The notes under the pieces are model-generated. The model saw nothing but the letters and a program-made list of their open reading frames with translations. It had not been told where the DNA came from and made no database searches. Positions 28,932-38,170 of a stretch of DNA of 64,000 bases are shown here, in pieces (position 1 is the stretch's first letter; the number at the start of each line of letters is the position of its first letter). The position numbers and the translations under genes are program-made. The stretch lies in NCBI RefSeq assembly GCF_028583545.1, contig NZ_CP087106.1:1550001-1614000 (forward strand), in the 5' to 3' direction. The stretch comes from Methylobacterium sp. NMS14P (GTDB lineage Bacteria > Pseudomonadota > Alphaproteobacteria > Rhizobiales > Beijerinckiaceae).

Positions 28932-30299
28932 TCACCGGGCCGCCGCGGCGGCCTGCTTGCCGGCCGCGTCCGCGGCCTCCTCCGCCGCGCAGTCGCGCGG
29001 GGTGATGCCGCGCTCCTTGGCGTAGGCGGTCGCGGACGCCTCGATGATCGGGCGCAGGCTCGCCCAGTCGGGGGCGATCCAGTCGGACACGACGTTCCAC
29101 TTCGCCCCGTCCCATTGCTGGAAGGTGACGCGGCCCTCGCCCTCGTGGTTGGCGCAGGTGACGTTGATCGAGTGGAACAGGCCCTGGGCGCCGAGCGCCG
29201 CCACCCGGGCCTCGTCGAGGCGCAGGTGCTCGAAGCCCCAGCGCACCTCGTCGCCGGTGAGCGTCCGCTGGCCGAACCGCGCTTGCGCGATCCGCACCGC
29301 CTCGACGTTGAGGATGCCGTTCAGCACCCCGAGATTGTGGTAGACGCTGCCGATCCGCTTCCGGTCGGCGAGGTTGCCGTTGCCGGCCCCGTAGACCTTG
29401 CCGACGACCTCCTGGATCACCGGGTAGGCGGTGCCCGACGCCTGGGTCGTGATGGCGACGTAGCCCTTGGCGGCGTCGCCCGCCGGGATCACGTCCTCCT
29501 CCGAGTTCGACCAGACATTGCCGACGATGCGGTCGGCCGGGAAGCCGGTCTTCTGGGCGGTCCTGAGGGCCACCGGGTTCATCACGCCCCAGCCGCGCAG
29601 CACCACGAAGTCGGGCCGCAGGCGCCGGATCGTGAGCCACTGCGACTGCTGCTCGTTGCCGGGATGGGGCACCTCGATCTGCGCGACGGTGAAGCCGTAC
29701 CGCTCGGCGAGCTGCGCGTAGATCGGGATCGTCTCCTTGCCGTAGGGCGAGCCGTGGTAGAGCACCGCGACGGTCTTGCCCTTCAGCTTGTCGAGGCCGC
29801 CCGCGCGGGTGCCGAGATACTGGATGATGCCGCTCGTCTCGCTGTAGGGGTTGAGCAGCAGCGGGAACACGTACGGGAAGACGCGCCCGTCGGTGGAATC
29901 GGTGCGGCCGTGGTTGATCGTGATCAGCGGCACCTTGTCGGCGGTGATGCGGTCGATCATCGCGTAGGCGATGCCCACCGAGAGCGGGTTCCAGGCGGCG
30001 ATGCCGGGCCGGGACTTCAGCCGCTCGTAGACCTCGACGCCGCGCTCGACCTCGTACTGGGTCTCGCCCTCGCTCCAGGTGAGCTTGACGCCGTTCACCC
30101 CGCCGTCGCGGGCGTTGATCAGGTTGAGATAGTCGATGAAGCCCCCGAAGAAGCCGGTCCCGCCGGCCGCGTAGGGGCCGACCCGGTAGCTCTGGAGTGG
30201 GAAATACTGCTCGTCGGCCCACCCGGCCCGGGGGGCCGCGCCGGCGAGCGCGACGGTGCCGGCGAGGAGCGCGGCGCGGAGACGGATCGTCAGGGGCAT
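28932..30299 (-). CDS. periplasmic substrate-binding protein of HAAT ABC transporter
   Basis: A 455-residue Leu/Ile/Val-type binding protein with a signal peptide (residues 1-28, cleavage near GWA|DEQ). The start of the mature part, YFPLQSYRVGPYAAGG, and FFGGFIDYLNLINARDGGVNG match the branched-chain/amide class. Two-lobe pattern continues with GKTVAVLYHGSPYGKETIPI and RPDFVVLRGWGVM. The C-terminus has an Ala-rich tail with a Cys. It is unusually placed between the permeases and livF. Its ligand may be an amino acid, amide or aromatic acid. Confidence 0.9.
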   Translation of the reverse strand: MPLTIRLRAALLAGTVALAGAAPRAGWADEQYFPLQSYRVGPYAAGGTGFFGGFIDYLNLINARDGGVNGVKLTWSEGETQYEVERGVEVYERLKSRPGIAAWNPLSVGIAYAMIDRITADKVPLITINHGRTDSTDGRVFPYVFPLLLNPYSETSGIIQYLGTRAGGLDKLKGKTVAVLYHGSPYGKETIPIYAQLAERYGFTVAQIEVPHPGNEQQSQWLTIRRLRPDFVVLRGWGVMNPVALRTAQKTGFPADRIVGNVWSNSEEDVIPAGDAAKGYVAITTQASGTAYPVIQEVVGKVYGAGNGNLADRKRIGSVYHNLGVLNGILNVEAVRIAQARFGQRTLTGDEVRWGFEHLRLDEARVAALGAQGLFHSINVTCANHEGEGRVTFQQWDGAKWNVVSDWIAPDWASLRPIIEASATAYAKERGITPRDCAAEEAADAAGKQAAAAAR

Positions 30300-30332
30300 G
30301 GTCGTCCTGGGTTTGGTCAGACGGGGAGGGGA

Positions 30333-31367
30333 TCAGGCAGCGCGGCGGCCGAGGCGGCGGCCCGCCCGGTCGAGGAGGGCGGCGAGGCCGGCGGGCTCGC
30401 GGATCAGCACGGCGACGATCAGGGCGCCGAGCACGATGCGCTGGACCATCTCCAGGGTGCCGGAATCGAACCCGTCGCCCAGGAGCGCCGCGCCGAGGCG
30501 CGACAGGAGCAGGGGCAGCACCACGATGAAGCCCGCACCCAGGAAGGCGCCGCGCAGGGTGCCCAGGCCGCCGATGATCACGATGAACAGGATCTGGAAG
30601 GAGCGGTCGAGGTTGAACCCCGCCGGCTCGACGGTGCGCAGATACGCGAAGGCCCACAGCGCCCCGGCGACCCCGATCACGAAGGACGAGGCCGCGAAGG
30701 CCAGGAGCTTGGTCCGGGCGACCTTCACGCCGACGAGGCGGGCGGCGGTCTCGTTGTCGCGGATCGCCACGAGGTTGCGGCCCGTGGGGGAGTCCACGAG
30801 GCGCCAGGCGAGGACGGTCAGCAGCGTGACCACCGTGAGCGAGACCAGGTAGCGCCCGCGCGGATCGTCGAAGGACAGGCCGGCCACGACCAGCCGGGGG
30901 GCGGTGATGACGCCCGAGGGGCTGTCGGCGGAGATCCAGCCGATCCGGTTCAGCGCCCAGGCGACGAAGAACTGCACGGCGAGCGTCGAGACCGCGAGGT
31001 AGAAGCCCCGCAGCCGCAGGGCCGGCAGCCCCGCCACGAGCCCGGCGAGCGCCGCCACGAGGCCGGCGAGCAGGAGCGATGCCGGGAGCGGCAGGCCGGG
31101 CAGGCGCAGCGACAGGTTGAAGGCCGCGTAGGCCCCGACCGCCATGAAGGCGGCCGAGCCCAGGGAGAGCAGCCCGGCATAGCCGGTGAGCAGGTTGAGC
31201 CCGAGGCCGGCCAGCGCCAGGGCCAGGAACGGCGTCAGCAGGGCCTCGAACACGTAGCTCGTGCCGGTGAGCGGCACGATCCCGTAGGCGAGGACCAGCA
31301 GGGCGCCGAGGCCGAGGGTCCCGGCGGACGGGCGGGGGCGCGGTGCGGCGCGGGGGAGGGCGTCCAT
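30333..31367 (-). CDS. livM: branched-chain-type ABC transporter permease, LivM-like
   Basis: Inner-membrane permease of 344 residues with about 9-10 hydrophobic helices. The LivM hallmark is seen in GYAGLLSLGSAAFMAVGAYA and in GRNLVAIRDNETAARLVGV, the cytoplasmic EAA-like loop that contacts the ATPase. The end (GTLRGAFLGAGFIVVLPLLL) is typical. It pairs with the LivH-like permease 7 bases upstream. No signal peptide. Confidence 0.9.
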   Translation of the reverse strand: MDALPRAAPRPRPSAGTLGLGALLVLAYGIVPLTGTSYVFEALLTPFLALALAGLGLNLLTGYAGLLSLGSAAFMAVGAYAAFNLSLRLPGLPLPASLLLAGLVAALAGLVAGLPALRLRGFYLAVSTLAVQFFVAWALNRIGWISADSPSGVITAPRLVVAGLSFDDPRGRYLVSLTVVTLLTVLAWRLVDSPTGRNLVAIRDNETAARLVGVKVARTKLLAFAASSFVIGVAGALWAFAYLRTVEPAGFNLDRSFQILFIVIIGGLGTLRGAFLGAGFIVVLPLLLSRLGAALLGDGFDSGTLEMVQRIVLGALIVAVLIREPAGLAALLDRAGRRLGRRAA

Positions 31368-31374
31368 GGCGTCC

Positions 31375-32268
31375 TCAGACCCGCTCGACGGCGCGCAGGC
31401 CGAACAGGCCCGACGGCCGGACCAGCAGGAAGCCCAGGGCCGCCACGTAGGCGATCCAGCCCTCGATGCCGCCGCCGACGATCGGTCCGAGATAGACCTC
31501 GGACAGCTTCTCCGTCGCGCCGACGATCAGCCCGGCCACGATCGCCCCGGCGACGGAGTCGAAGCCGCCGAGCACGAGCACCGGCAGCGCCTTCAGCACC
31601 ACCAGCGACAGGGAGAACTGCACGCCGAGCCGCGCCCCCCAGAGCAGCCCCGCCACCAGCGCGACGATCCCGGCGGCGATCCAGACCGCCGACCAGATCC
31701 GGGGCAGGCGCAGGCCGGTGTTGAGGGCGGCGAGCGGATCGTCCGCCACCGCCCGGAAGGCGAGGCCCGTGCGGGTGTAGCGGAAGAAGGCGGAGAGGAG
31801 CGCCACCATCAGGCCCGCGACCGCGGCGGCGAACAGGTCGAACCGGCTGACCAGCACGCCGCCGAGATCGATCGGCGTGTCGTCGATGCCGAGGTCGAGC
31901 CCGTGGACCTGGGTGCCCCAGGCGAGTTGGGCCGCGCCCTCGATCACGTAGGCGACGCCCAGCGTCGCCATGAACAGGGTGATGGGCGGCTGGTTGACCA
32001 GGGGCCGCAGCACCGCCCGCTCCACCGCGAGGCCGACCACCACCATCGCGGCGAGCGTCGCGGCCAGGGCCGCCGGGAAGGGCAGGCCGCGCTCGGTCAG
32101 GCTCACGAAGGTGAGGGCGGCGAGCAGCACCATCGCGCCCTGCGCGAAGTTGAGCACGCCCGAGGTCTTGTAGATCAGCACGAAGCCGATCGCCACGAGG
32201 GCGTACATGACGCCCGACAGGAGGCCGCCGACGACGACCTCGATCAGGAAGGCGAGGTCCGGGCTCAT
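31375..32268 (-). CDS. livH: branched-chain-type ABC transporter permease, LivH-like
   Basis: Inner-membrane permease of 297 residues. The N-terminus (GGLLSGVMYALVAIGFVLIY then KTSGVLNFAQGAMVLLAAL) is diagnostic for LivH, as is the coupling loop FRAVADDPLAALNTGLRLPR. The ATG overlaps the livG stop by four bases (ATGA), so translation is coupled. A longer in-frame reading upstream would overlap livG and is rejected. Confidence 0.92.
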   Translation of the reverse strand: MSPDLAFLIEVVVGGLLSGVMYALVAIGFVLIYKTSGVLNFAQGAMVLLAALTFVSLTERGLPFPAALAATLAAMVVVGLAVERAVLRPLVNQPPITLFMATLGVAYVIEGAAQLAWGTQVHGLDLGIDDTPIDLGGVLVSRFDLFAAAVAGLMVALLSAFFRYTRTGLAFRAVADDPLAALNTGLRLPRIWSAVWIAAGIVALVAGLLWGARLGVQFSLSLVVLKALPVLVLGGFDSVAGAIVAGLIVGATEKLSEVYLGPIVGGGIEGWIAYVAALGFLLVRPSGLFGLRAVERV

Positions 32269-33212
32269 GCGGCGGCCACGCCCGCGCCGGCGTCCGCGTC
32301 CGTGTCCGTGTCGTCCCAGCCCTCCTCCGCATCCCCGTCCGCGAGCCCCAGATAGGCCGCGATGACGGCCGGGTCGGCCCGCACCTCCGCCGGCGTGCCG
32401 GTGGCGATGCGGCGGCCGTGGTCGAGCACGGTCACCCGGTCGGAGAGGCGCATGACGACGCCGATATCGTGCTCGATCAGCACGATCGCGGCCCCGGACC
32501 GCTCCCGCGCCGCCCGGATGAAGCCGGTCATCTCGGCCTTCTCGGTCGCCGTCATGCCGGCCATCGGCTCGTCGAGGAGCAGGAGTCGCGGCTCGGCCAC
32601 CAGGGCCCGGCCGAGCTCGACCCGCTTCTGGAGCCCGTAGGGGAGGCTGCCGGCCGGGCGATCGGCCACCGCCCCGAGGCCGAGGCGTCCGATCACCGCC
32701 TCGGCGGCGGCGCGGTGCGCGCGCGCCTCCCGCCGGGCGGAGGGCAGGCCCAGGATCTGGGCCCCGAGTCCGGCGCGCCGCGCGGCCGAGAGCCCCGCGA
32801 GGACGTTGTCGCGCACGCTCAGGCCCGCGAACAGGGCGAGGTTCTGGAAGGTCCGGGCGACGCCCAGCGCGGCGAGCCGTCCGGCCGGCACCCGGGCGAA
32901 GGTCTCCGCGCCGAGCCGCACCCGCCCGGCCCGCGGCGCGTAGAGGCCGGTGATCGCGTTGATCAGCGAGGATTTCCCGGCGCCGTTCGGCCCGATCACG
33001 GCATGGATCTCGCCGGCCCCGACCGCGAGGTCGACCTCCGCGAAGGCCACGGTGCCGCCGAAGGCGAGGGACAGCCCCTCGACCGACAGGATCGCGTCCG
33101 CCCGGTCCCGGTGCGGGCCGCCGCCGGGGCCCGCGGCCGGGCGGGCGGCGGGCCGGGGGAGGGGGCGTCGCCCGTCCCGGACCGGGCGGACGAGGCGCAG
33201 CGCAGGCTGCAT
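32265..33212 (-). CDS. livG: branched-chain-type ABC transporter ATP-binding protein, LivG-like
   Basis: Cytoplasmic ATPase, about 315 residues from this start. Walker A GPNGAGKSSLINAITG, signature LPYGLQKRVELGRALV and Walker B LLLLDEPMAGMT are visible, with the LivG-type long insert between Walker A and signature. An N-terminal ~40-residue Pro/Arg-rich extension and an acidic C-terminal tail are extra. An ATG 18 bases upstream (33230) is also possible. First gene of the operon; the intergenic region beyond separates it from a divergent Crp/Fnr gene. Confidence 0.9.
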   Translation of the reverse strand: MQPALRLVRPVRDGRRPLPRPAARPAAGPGGGPHRDRADAILSVEGLSLAFGGTVAFAEVDLAVGAGEIHAVIGPNGAGKSSLINAITGLYAPRAGRVRLGAETFARVPAGRLAALGVARTFQNLALFAGLSVRDNVLAGLSAARRAGLGAQILGLPSARREARAHRAAAEAVIGRLGLGAVADRPAGSLPYGLQKRVELGRALVAEPRLLLLDEPMAGMTATEKAEMTGFIRAARERSGAAIVLIEHDIGVVMRLSDRVTVLDHGRRIATGTPAEVRADPAVIAAYLGLADGDAEEGWDDTDTDADAGAGVAAA

Positions 33213-33230
33213 GGGTAGGGATCCGTCCAC

Positions 33231-33635
33231 GATAGGCCGTCCGCTGCGGCGCGAACCGGCGGCACCCGTTGAGAGAAGGCGAGAGACGGGACGACGACAC
33301 GTCCCGGGCGGACATTCCGATGTTCCCGCCCGTCAAATCCTGCTGCCCGGCGCCCGCGAAGTCAAAGGCACAGTCTTTTCAATTTCGATACGACGCGCGA
33401 ACATTCTCCCTCCGGGACGCGCAGGCGCGGGATCACTTCCCTAATCCTGACGATGGGCCGCCCGGCCCGCCCAGATCTTGCCGCCGCGGGACGGTGGCGG
33501 GCCCGGATCGGGCGGATCGGCCCGGCGCGGCGGGCGGAAAGACACCCTACGGTAGCATAAACTAATCTGCGTAAGTATTCATGGCTTGAAACAAAATGTA
33601 GGTTCGCGCCCCCACGCCGTCGTGGAGACGCCGCC
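33231..33635. other. divergent intergenic region
   Basis: 405 bases between the divergent livG and Crp/Fnr genes. No gene seen. The AT-rich part (33545-33600, with taaactaatctgcgtaag and cttgaaacaaaatg) is the likely promoter zone of the Crp/Fnr gene. Confidence 0.5.
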
Positions 33636-34367
33636 ATGCCAAACCCGCTCGTGCACAAGCTAAATTGCTATGTCCGGCTCTCCGAAGACGACCGGATGTG
33701 CTTGGCCGACGCCATGAGCCCGAGCCGCATGGTCGCCGCACGCACCGACATCATCCACGAGGGCGACGATCCGCGCGCGATCAACGTGATCCTCGAGGGC
33801 TGGGCCTGCCGGTACCGGCAGTTCGCCAACGGGCGCCGCCAGATCGTCTCGCTCCTGCTCCCGGGCGACCCGTGCGACCCGCACGTCTTCCTCCTCGACG
33901 AGATGGATCACGCGATCGGCGCGATCACGCCCGTGCTCCTCGGCCAGATCTCGGGCCCCGCGATGCGGGATCTGACCGCCCGCAGCCCGCGGCTCGAGAT
34001 GGCCTTCCACCGCGAGGCCCTGGCCACCGCGGCGATCCAGCGCGAGTGGACGGTCAGCCTCGGCAGCCGCACCGGGATCGAGCGCCTCGCCCACCTGTTC
34101 TGCGAGTTGCACGCGCGCCTGGCGGCCATCGGCCTGACGGACGGGAATACCTGCGCGATGCCGATGACGCAGAACGATCTCGGCGACGCGATGGGGCAGA
34201 CCAGCGTGCACATCAACCGCACGCTCCAGGAACTGCGCGGCATGGGGCTGATCACCCTGCGCAGCCGGCGCCTGACGATCCACGATCCGGCCGCGCTCGC
34301 GCGGCTCGCGCATTTCGACACCGCGTATCTCCATCTCACCGGGACCGACCACGCCGCCGCGCGCTGA
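33636..34367 (+). CDS. Crp/Fnr family transcriptional regulator
   Basis: A 243-residue regulator with an N-terminal cyclic-nucleotide-binding-type barrel (about 15-140; DIIHEGDDPRAINVILEGWA, RRQIVSLLLPGDPCD) and a C-terminal winged HTH (MTQNDLGDAMGQTSVHINRT, LQELRGMGLITLRSRRLTI). No FNR-type Cys cluster at the N-terminus is seen, so it is not an iron-sulfur oxygen sensor. The RxxxR cAMP pocket of E. coli Crp is not conserved. This class is abundant in Methylobacterium; the target genes are unknown. Confidence 0.9.
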   Translation: MPNPLVHKLNCYVRLSEDDRMCLADAMSPSRMVAARTDIIHEGDDPRAINVILEGWACRYRQFANGRRQIVSLLLPGDPCDPHVFLLDEMDHAIGAITPVLLGQISGPAMRDLTARSPRLEMAFHREALATAAIQREWTVSLGSRTGIERLAHLFCELHARLAAIGLTDGNTCAMPMTQNDLGDAMGQTSVHINRTLQELRGMGLITLRSRRLTIHDPAALARLAHFDTAYLHLTGTDHAAAR

Positions 34368-34424
34368 ACCCTGCCGGTCCCGCGGCGATTGAGCCAGGTT
34401 GAACGACATCCGGAGTGGCCCGGC

Positions 34425-35144
34425 ATGACAGACCCTCGCGATCCGGCGGAGCGCCTCGCAGTCCTGGAGGCCGACAACGCGCGCCTGCGCCGGCTGCTCG
34501 ACGCGGCGGGGCTTCCGGACAGCCTGCGTCACGGGATGCGCAACACGATGGCGATGATGCGCACCGTCATGCACCGGTCCGCCGACAGCGCCGCCGACGT
34601 CGAGAGCTACGTGGCGCATCTCGACGGCCGGTTCGGGGCGATCATGCGCGTGCAGGCCGCCACGGACGCGTTCGGCGACGCCGACCTGCACACGCTGATC
34701 TCGGACGAGCTGATGTTCCACCTCGCCCGCGAGGGCGAGCAGGCCACCCTCGCCGGCCCGCGGGTGCGCCTCCGCCCCAAGGCCGCCCTGGTCGCCGCGC
34801 TGGCCCTGCACGAGCTGACCAGCAACGCCGTGGAGCACGGGTCCCTGGCGCTCCCCCAGGGCCGGATCCGCGCCGCGTGGCGAGTGACGGACGCGGAGGC
34901 CGGACCGCCCGTCCTCAGCCTCGACTGGGCCGAGACCGGCGGCAGCGAGGTCGCGCCCTCCGGCCGGCGCGGCTTCGGCACGGACGTGCTGACGGAGATG
35001 CTGGCCTACGATCTCGGCGCGACGGTCGACCTGCACTACGAGCCGGACGGGCTGCGCTGCACGATCCGCCTGCCGCTCACGGCCCAGATCGGGCGCCGCG
35101 TGGCCGAGGACCCCGAGACGGGCTGGGAGGGCGACGGCCGGTGA
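34425..35144 (+). CDS. HWE-family-like sensor histidine kinase without sensor domain
   Basis: A 239-residue cytoplasmic kinase. The dimerisation/phosphoacceptor helix is LRHGMRNTMAMMRTVMHRSA (acceptor His near residue 38), followed by HARxxx-type helix VAHLDGRFGAIMRVQAATDA. The ATPase part shows LALHELTSNAVEHGSLALPQ (N-box) and RRGFGTDVLTEMLAYDLGA (G-box). This pattern fits the HWE/HisKA_2 type. The input domain is missing, so it probably acts with a separate sensor. It lies between two convergent Crp/Fnr genes. Confidence 0.85.
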   Translation: MTDPRDPAERLAVLEADNARLRRLLDAAGLPDSLRHGMRNTMAMMRTVMHRSADSAADVESYVAHLDGRFGAIMRVQAATDAFGDADLHTLISDELMFHLAREGEQATLAGPRVRLRPKAALVAALALHELTSNAVEHGSLALPQGRIRAAWRVTDAEAGPPVLSLDWAETGGSEVAPSGRRGFGTDVLTEMLAYDLGATVDLHYEPDGLRCTIRLPLTAQIGRRVAEDPETGWEGDGR

Positions 35145-35147
35145 GAG

Positions 35148-35927
35148 TCACGATCCCGACGCCGCCCGCACCTGCCCGGTCATCTGCGGCAGCGCGCCGA
35201 GCGCCTCCACGGCCGGGTTCGGGCCGGGCAGGAGCAGGTAGTCGGGCGTGAACTCGGAAAACTCCTGCAGACGCTCGAGATTCGGCACGCGCACGCTCTT
35301 GCGCCCGCTCTCGATCAGCCCGGCCCTGCGCAGGTCGGAGAGGACGCGCGAGAGGTGGACGTTCGAGAGCCCCGCCGTGTCGGCCAGTTCGGACTGCGCC
35401 AGCGGAAGGCGGTAGTCGGGCTCCAGGCCGAGGCCGACGGCGTTCAGGCGCGCGAAGAGCTCGCAGATGATGTGGGCGACCTGCTTGTCGGCGGACCGGC
35501 GCCCCACCCCGACGAGCCATTCCTGCAGGACGGCCTCGTCGACCAGGACCGACCACCACAGGGCGCGGTAGATGTTGGGCCGGAGGGCGGCGAGTTCCTT
35601 GATCGTCCGGTAGGGGACCGAGGCGACGGTGCAGGGCGTCAGCGTCGCCACGGAGTGGATCGCCCGGTTGAGCAGGGACGCGTGCAGGTCGCAGCCGTCG
35701 CCGGGAACGAGGTAGGCGAGGATCGAGCGCCCCCCGTCGGACACCAGCTTGTAGCGGCAGGCGAACCCGTCGAGGATCACGTAGGCGGCGTCGGGCCGCA
35801 CGCCTTCCGAGACCAGGTCGCGGCCCGCTTCGACCTGCGCGACGTCGCTGGTCGCCGCTCCCAGCGCGGCCACGTCGCCGTCGTCCAAGTTCGCGCGCAG
35901 CGCCAGCTTGCGAAGGAAGGGGTTCAA
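35148..35927 (-). CDS. Crp/Fnr family transcriptional regulator
   Basis: A 259-residue regulator with a cNMP-barrel (about 15-135, RDLVSEGVRPDAAYVILDGF, RSILAYLVPGDGCDLHASLL) and a winged HTH (LPLAQSELADTAGLSNVHLS, DLRRAGLIESGRKSVRVPN). It has the same architecture as the plus-strand Crp/Fnr 780 bases away but is clearly divergent in sequence. Its stop lies 3 bases after the kinase gene's end. The ligand pocket lacks the E. coli cAMP residues. Confidence 0.9.
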   Translation of the reverse strand: MNPFLRKLALRANLDDGDVAALGAATSDVAQVEAGRDLVSEGVRPDAAYVILDGFACRYKLVSDGGRSILAYLVPGDGCDLHASLLNRAIHSVATLTPCTVASVPYRTIKELAALRPNIYRALWWSVLVDEAVLQEWLVGVGRRSADKQVAHIICELFARLNAVGLGLEPDYRLPLAQSELADTAGLSNVHLSRVLSDLRRAGLIESGRKSVRVPNLERLQEFSEFTPDYLLLPGPNPAVEALGALPQMTGQVRAASGS

Positions 35928-36141
35928 AGGATCTCCCGGAAGTCCTGCCCCGCGCGCGGAGCCGCGTCTGCGTAAACGTGCGACGGCTTATCCTTACTCC
36001 TCAAGGTCATCAAATTACCGCCCCGCCCGGGATCCGGATCCCGACGGCGCCGGCTCCCGGGATCGGCCGCGGGGGTCGGCCCGGATCGCCCCGGGTCGGG
36101 CCGGATCGCGCCGGTCGAGGCGTGCGGGCCGGATCGGCGTA

Positions 36142-36360
36142 TCAGGAGAGCCGGAGCGTGCGCAGGACGGTGCCGTTCCCGTCGTGGATCTCCATCCGCC
36201 AGCCCGCCGCGGCGTCCGGCAGCTCGCCGGCCTTCCGGAACTCCTCGATCAGCACCAGCGCTTCGGCTTCCGCGTGCGCGAGCGTCGCGGCGAGGACGCC
36301 CGTCTCGTCCTCGATCGTCTCGCCGTCGCTCCTCAGGCGGAAATAGTAGCGCTCTGCCAT
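36142..36360 (-). CDS. DUF6894 family protein
   Basis: A 72-residue cytoplasmic protein matching the DUF6894 pattern: MAERYYFRLRSDGETIEDET at the N-terminus, an alpha-helical middle (HAEAEALVLIEEFRKAGE) and a beta end (GWRMEIHDGNGTVLRTLRL). The family is widespread in Methylobacterium and Bradyrhizobium, function unknown. Confidence 0.82.
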   Translation of the reverse strand: MAERYYFRLRSDGETIEDETGVLAATLAHAEAEALVLIEEFRKAGELPDAAAGWRMEIHDGNGTVLRTLRLS

Positions 36361-36647
36361 GACATCCTTCAGCCCAGGATCCGGACCCGCCCCTATGGGC
36401 GCCGCCCGCCCGGTGATATCCCCCCGCGCACGCCGCGGCCCGCGCCGGGGGCTGAGGTAAGTGGCATCGATCCGCGTCCGATCAACGTGCGCGCGAAATT
36501 CCGGGCGCGGATGCCTACGGCTTGGTCCGCCCGCTCCCGGACGCCGCAGGAGGCGGCACGGCGCTGCCGGTCTGGCGGGCGAACCGCCGCCCTTCTGGGC
36601 GCCGCGCGGACCCGGAACAGCCTCTCGACGCGGCATGCCTAAATAAT

Positions 36648-36662
36648 TGGCACACGTCTTGC
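36648..36662 (+). promoter_or_regulatory. sigma-54 (-24/-12) promoter of urtABCDE
   Basis: TGGCACACGTCTTGC matches the RpoN consensus TGGCAC-N5-TTGC with GG and GC correctly spaced. Predicted start is near 36674, some 31 bases before urtA. The flank is unusually AT-rich (aaataatt). Together with the known NtrC control of urea uptake, this points to activation by nitrogen limitation. I did not find a clear NtrC palindrome upstream. Confidence 0.8.
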
Positions 36663-36704
36663 GAAGGCCGGTCCGTCGCGAGGAAGACGACGCAGGGGAC
36701 CGCC

Positions 36705-38000
36705 ATGAAGGCATTTGGAACTTGGGCCTCGGCCGCCGCGCTGGCCGCCGGGCTGGCGATGGGCACGCTGGGGGCGGGCGCCGCGCGGGCGCAGGAGACC
36801 ATCAAGGTCGGCATCCTGCACTCGCTGTCGGGCACCATGGCGATCTCGGAGACCACCCTCAAGGACGTGATGCTGATGCTCATCGCCGAGCAGAACGCCA
36901 AGGGCGGCGTGCTCGGCAAGAAGCTGGAGCCGGTGGTGGTCGACCCGGCCTCGAACTGGCCGCTCTTCGCCGAGAAGGCCCGCGAGCTGATCAGCAAGGA
37001 CAAGGTCGCGGCCGTGTTCGGCTGCTGGACCAGCGTGTCGCGGAAATCCGTGCTGCCGGTGTTCAAGGAGCTCGACAACATCCTGTTCTACCCCGTCCAG
37101 TACGAGGGCGAGGAGAGCGAGCGGAACGTGTTCTACACCGGCGCCGCCCCGAACCAGCAGGCGATCCCGGCGGTCGACTACCTGATGTCCGAGGACGGCG
37201 GCGGCGCCAAGCGCTGGGTGCTGGAGGGGACCGACTACGTCTACCCGCGCACCACCAACAAGATCCTCGAGGCCTACCTCAAGTCCAAGGGGGTCAAGGA
37301 CGAGGACATCCTGATCAACTACACGCCGTTCGGCTTCTCGGACTGGCAGACGGAGGTGTCGAAGATCAAGGCGTTCGGGTCGGCCGGCAAGAAGACCGCC
37401 GTGGTCTCGACCATCAACGGCGACGCCAACGTGCCGTTCTACAAGGAGCTCGGCAACCAGGGCATCAAGGCGACCGACATCCCGGTGGTCGCCTTCTCGG
37501 TGGGCGAGGAGGAGCTCGCCGGCATCGACGCCAAGCCGCTCACCGGCCACCTCGCCGCCTGGAACTACTTCGAGTCGATCAAGACGCCGGAGAACGAGGC
37601 GTTCATCAAGAAGTGGCAGGCGTTCAAGAAGAACCCCAAGGCCGTCACCAACGACCCGATGGAGGCCAGCTATATCGGCTTCAACATGTGGGTGAAGGCG
37701 GTCGAGAAGGCCGGCACCACGGACCCCGACAAGGTGATCGACGCGCTGCCGGGCATCGAGCAGAAGAACCTCACCGGCGGCACCGCGAAGATGCTGCCCA
37801 ACCACCACATCACCAAGCCGGTCTTCATCGGCGAGATCGAGGCGAACGGCCAGTTCGACGTGGTGTGGAAGACGGAGGGCCTGATCCCCGGCGAGGCGTG
37901 GTCGAAGCAGCTCGAGGGCTCGAAGGACCTCGAGGCCGACTGGGTCAAGCTCAAGTGCGGCAACTACAACACCAAGACCAAGTCCTGCGGCGGCGCCTGA
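36705..38000 (+). CDS. urtA: urea ABC transporter substrate-binding protein
   Basis: Periplasmic urea/short-chain-amide binding protein, 431 residues. The signal peptide covers 1-29 (cleavage after ARA). The mature start ETIKVGILHSLSGTMAISET and the AVFGCWTSVSRKSVLPVFKE segment are UrtA signatures, as are YPVQYEGEESERNVFYTGAA and LEGTDYVYPRTTNKIL. Length is normal. It is followed by a 280-base gap with a palindromic repeat before urtB, which can leave the binding protein in excess over the permease. Confidence 0.95.
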   Translation: MKAFGTWASAAALAAGLAMGTLGAGAARAQETIKVGILHSLSGTMAISETTLKDVMLMLIAEQNAKGGVLGKKLEPVVVDPASNWPLFAEKARELISKDKVAAVFGCWTSVSRKSVLPVFKELDNILFYPVQYEGEESERNVFYTGAAPNQQAIPAVDYLMSEDGGGAKRWVLEGTDYVYPRTTNKILEAYLKSKGVKDEDILINYTPFGFSDWQTEVSKIKAFGSAGKKTAVVSTINGDANVPFYKELGNQGIKATDIPVVAFSVGEEELAGIDAKPLTGHLAAWNYFESIKTPENEAFIKKWQAFKKNPKAVTNDPMEASYIGFNMWVKAVEKAGTTDPDKVIDALPGIEQKNLTGGTAKMLPNHHITKPVFIGEIEANGQFDVVWKTEGLIPGEAWSKQLEGSKDLEADWVKLKCGNYNTKTKSCGGA

Positions 38001-38075
38001 GGGACGCTCCCGCTGAACGGAGGTGCCGGACCTGCAGTTCGGTTCGGCACTTCCGGATCTCGGAGGAGCGCGGGT

Positions 38076-38170
38076 CCCCTCTCCCGTGCGGGAGAGGGGC
38101 AGGGTGAGGGATCAGGTCCTTCCGGATAGCGCGCACCCCTCACCCCAACCCTCTCCCGCCCGGGCGAGGG
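38076..38170. repeat. REP-like palindromic element between urtA and urtB
   Basis: CCCCTCTCCCG (38076-38086) and CGGGAGAGGGG (38089-38099) form a perfect hairpin. Further on, cagggtgaggg (38100-38110) can pair with cccctcacccc (38136-38146), and a second ccctctcccg/cgggcgaggg pair ends the element. Such modules recur in Methylobacterium intergenic regions. A related palindrome (ccccctctcccgcacgggag) begins at 20547. Confidence 0.75.

Noticed and set aside
38076..38170. CRISPR-like or IS end
   Set aside because: Palindromes are not regularly spaced, no spacers and no transposase; a REP-like intergenic element fits better.
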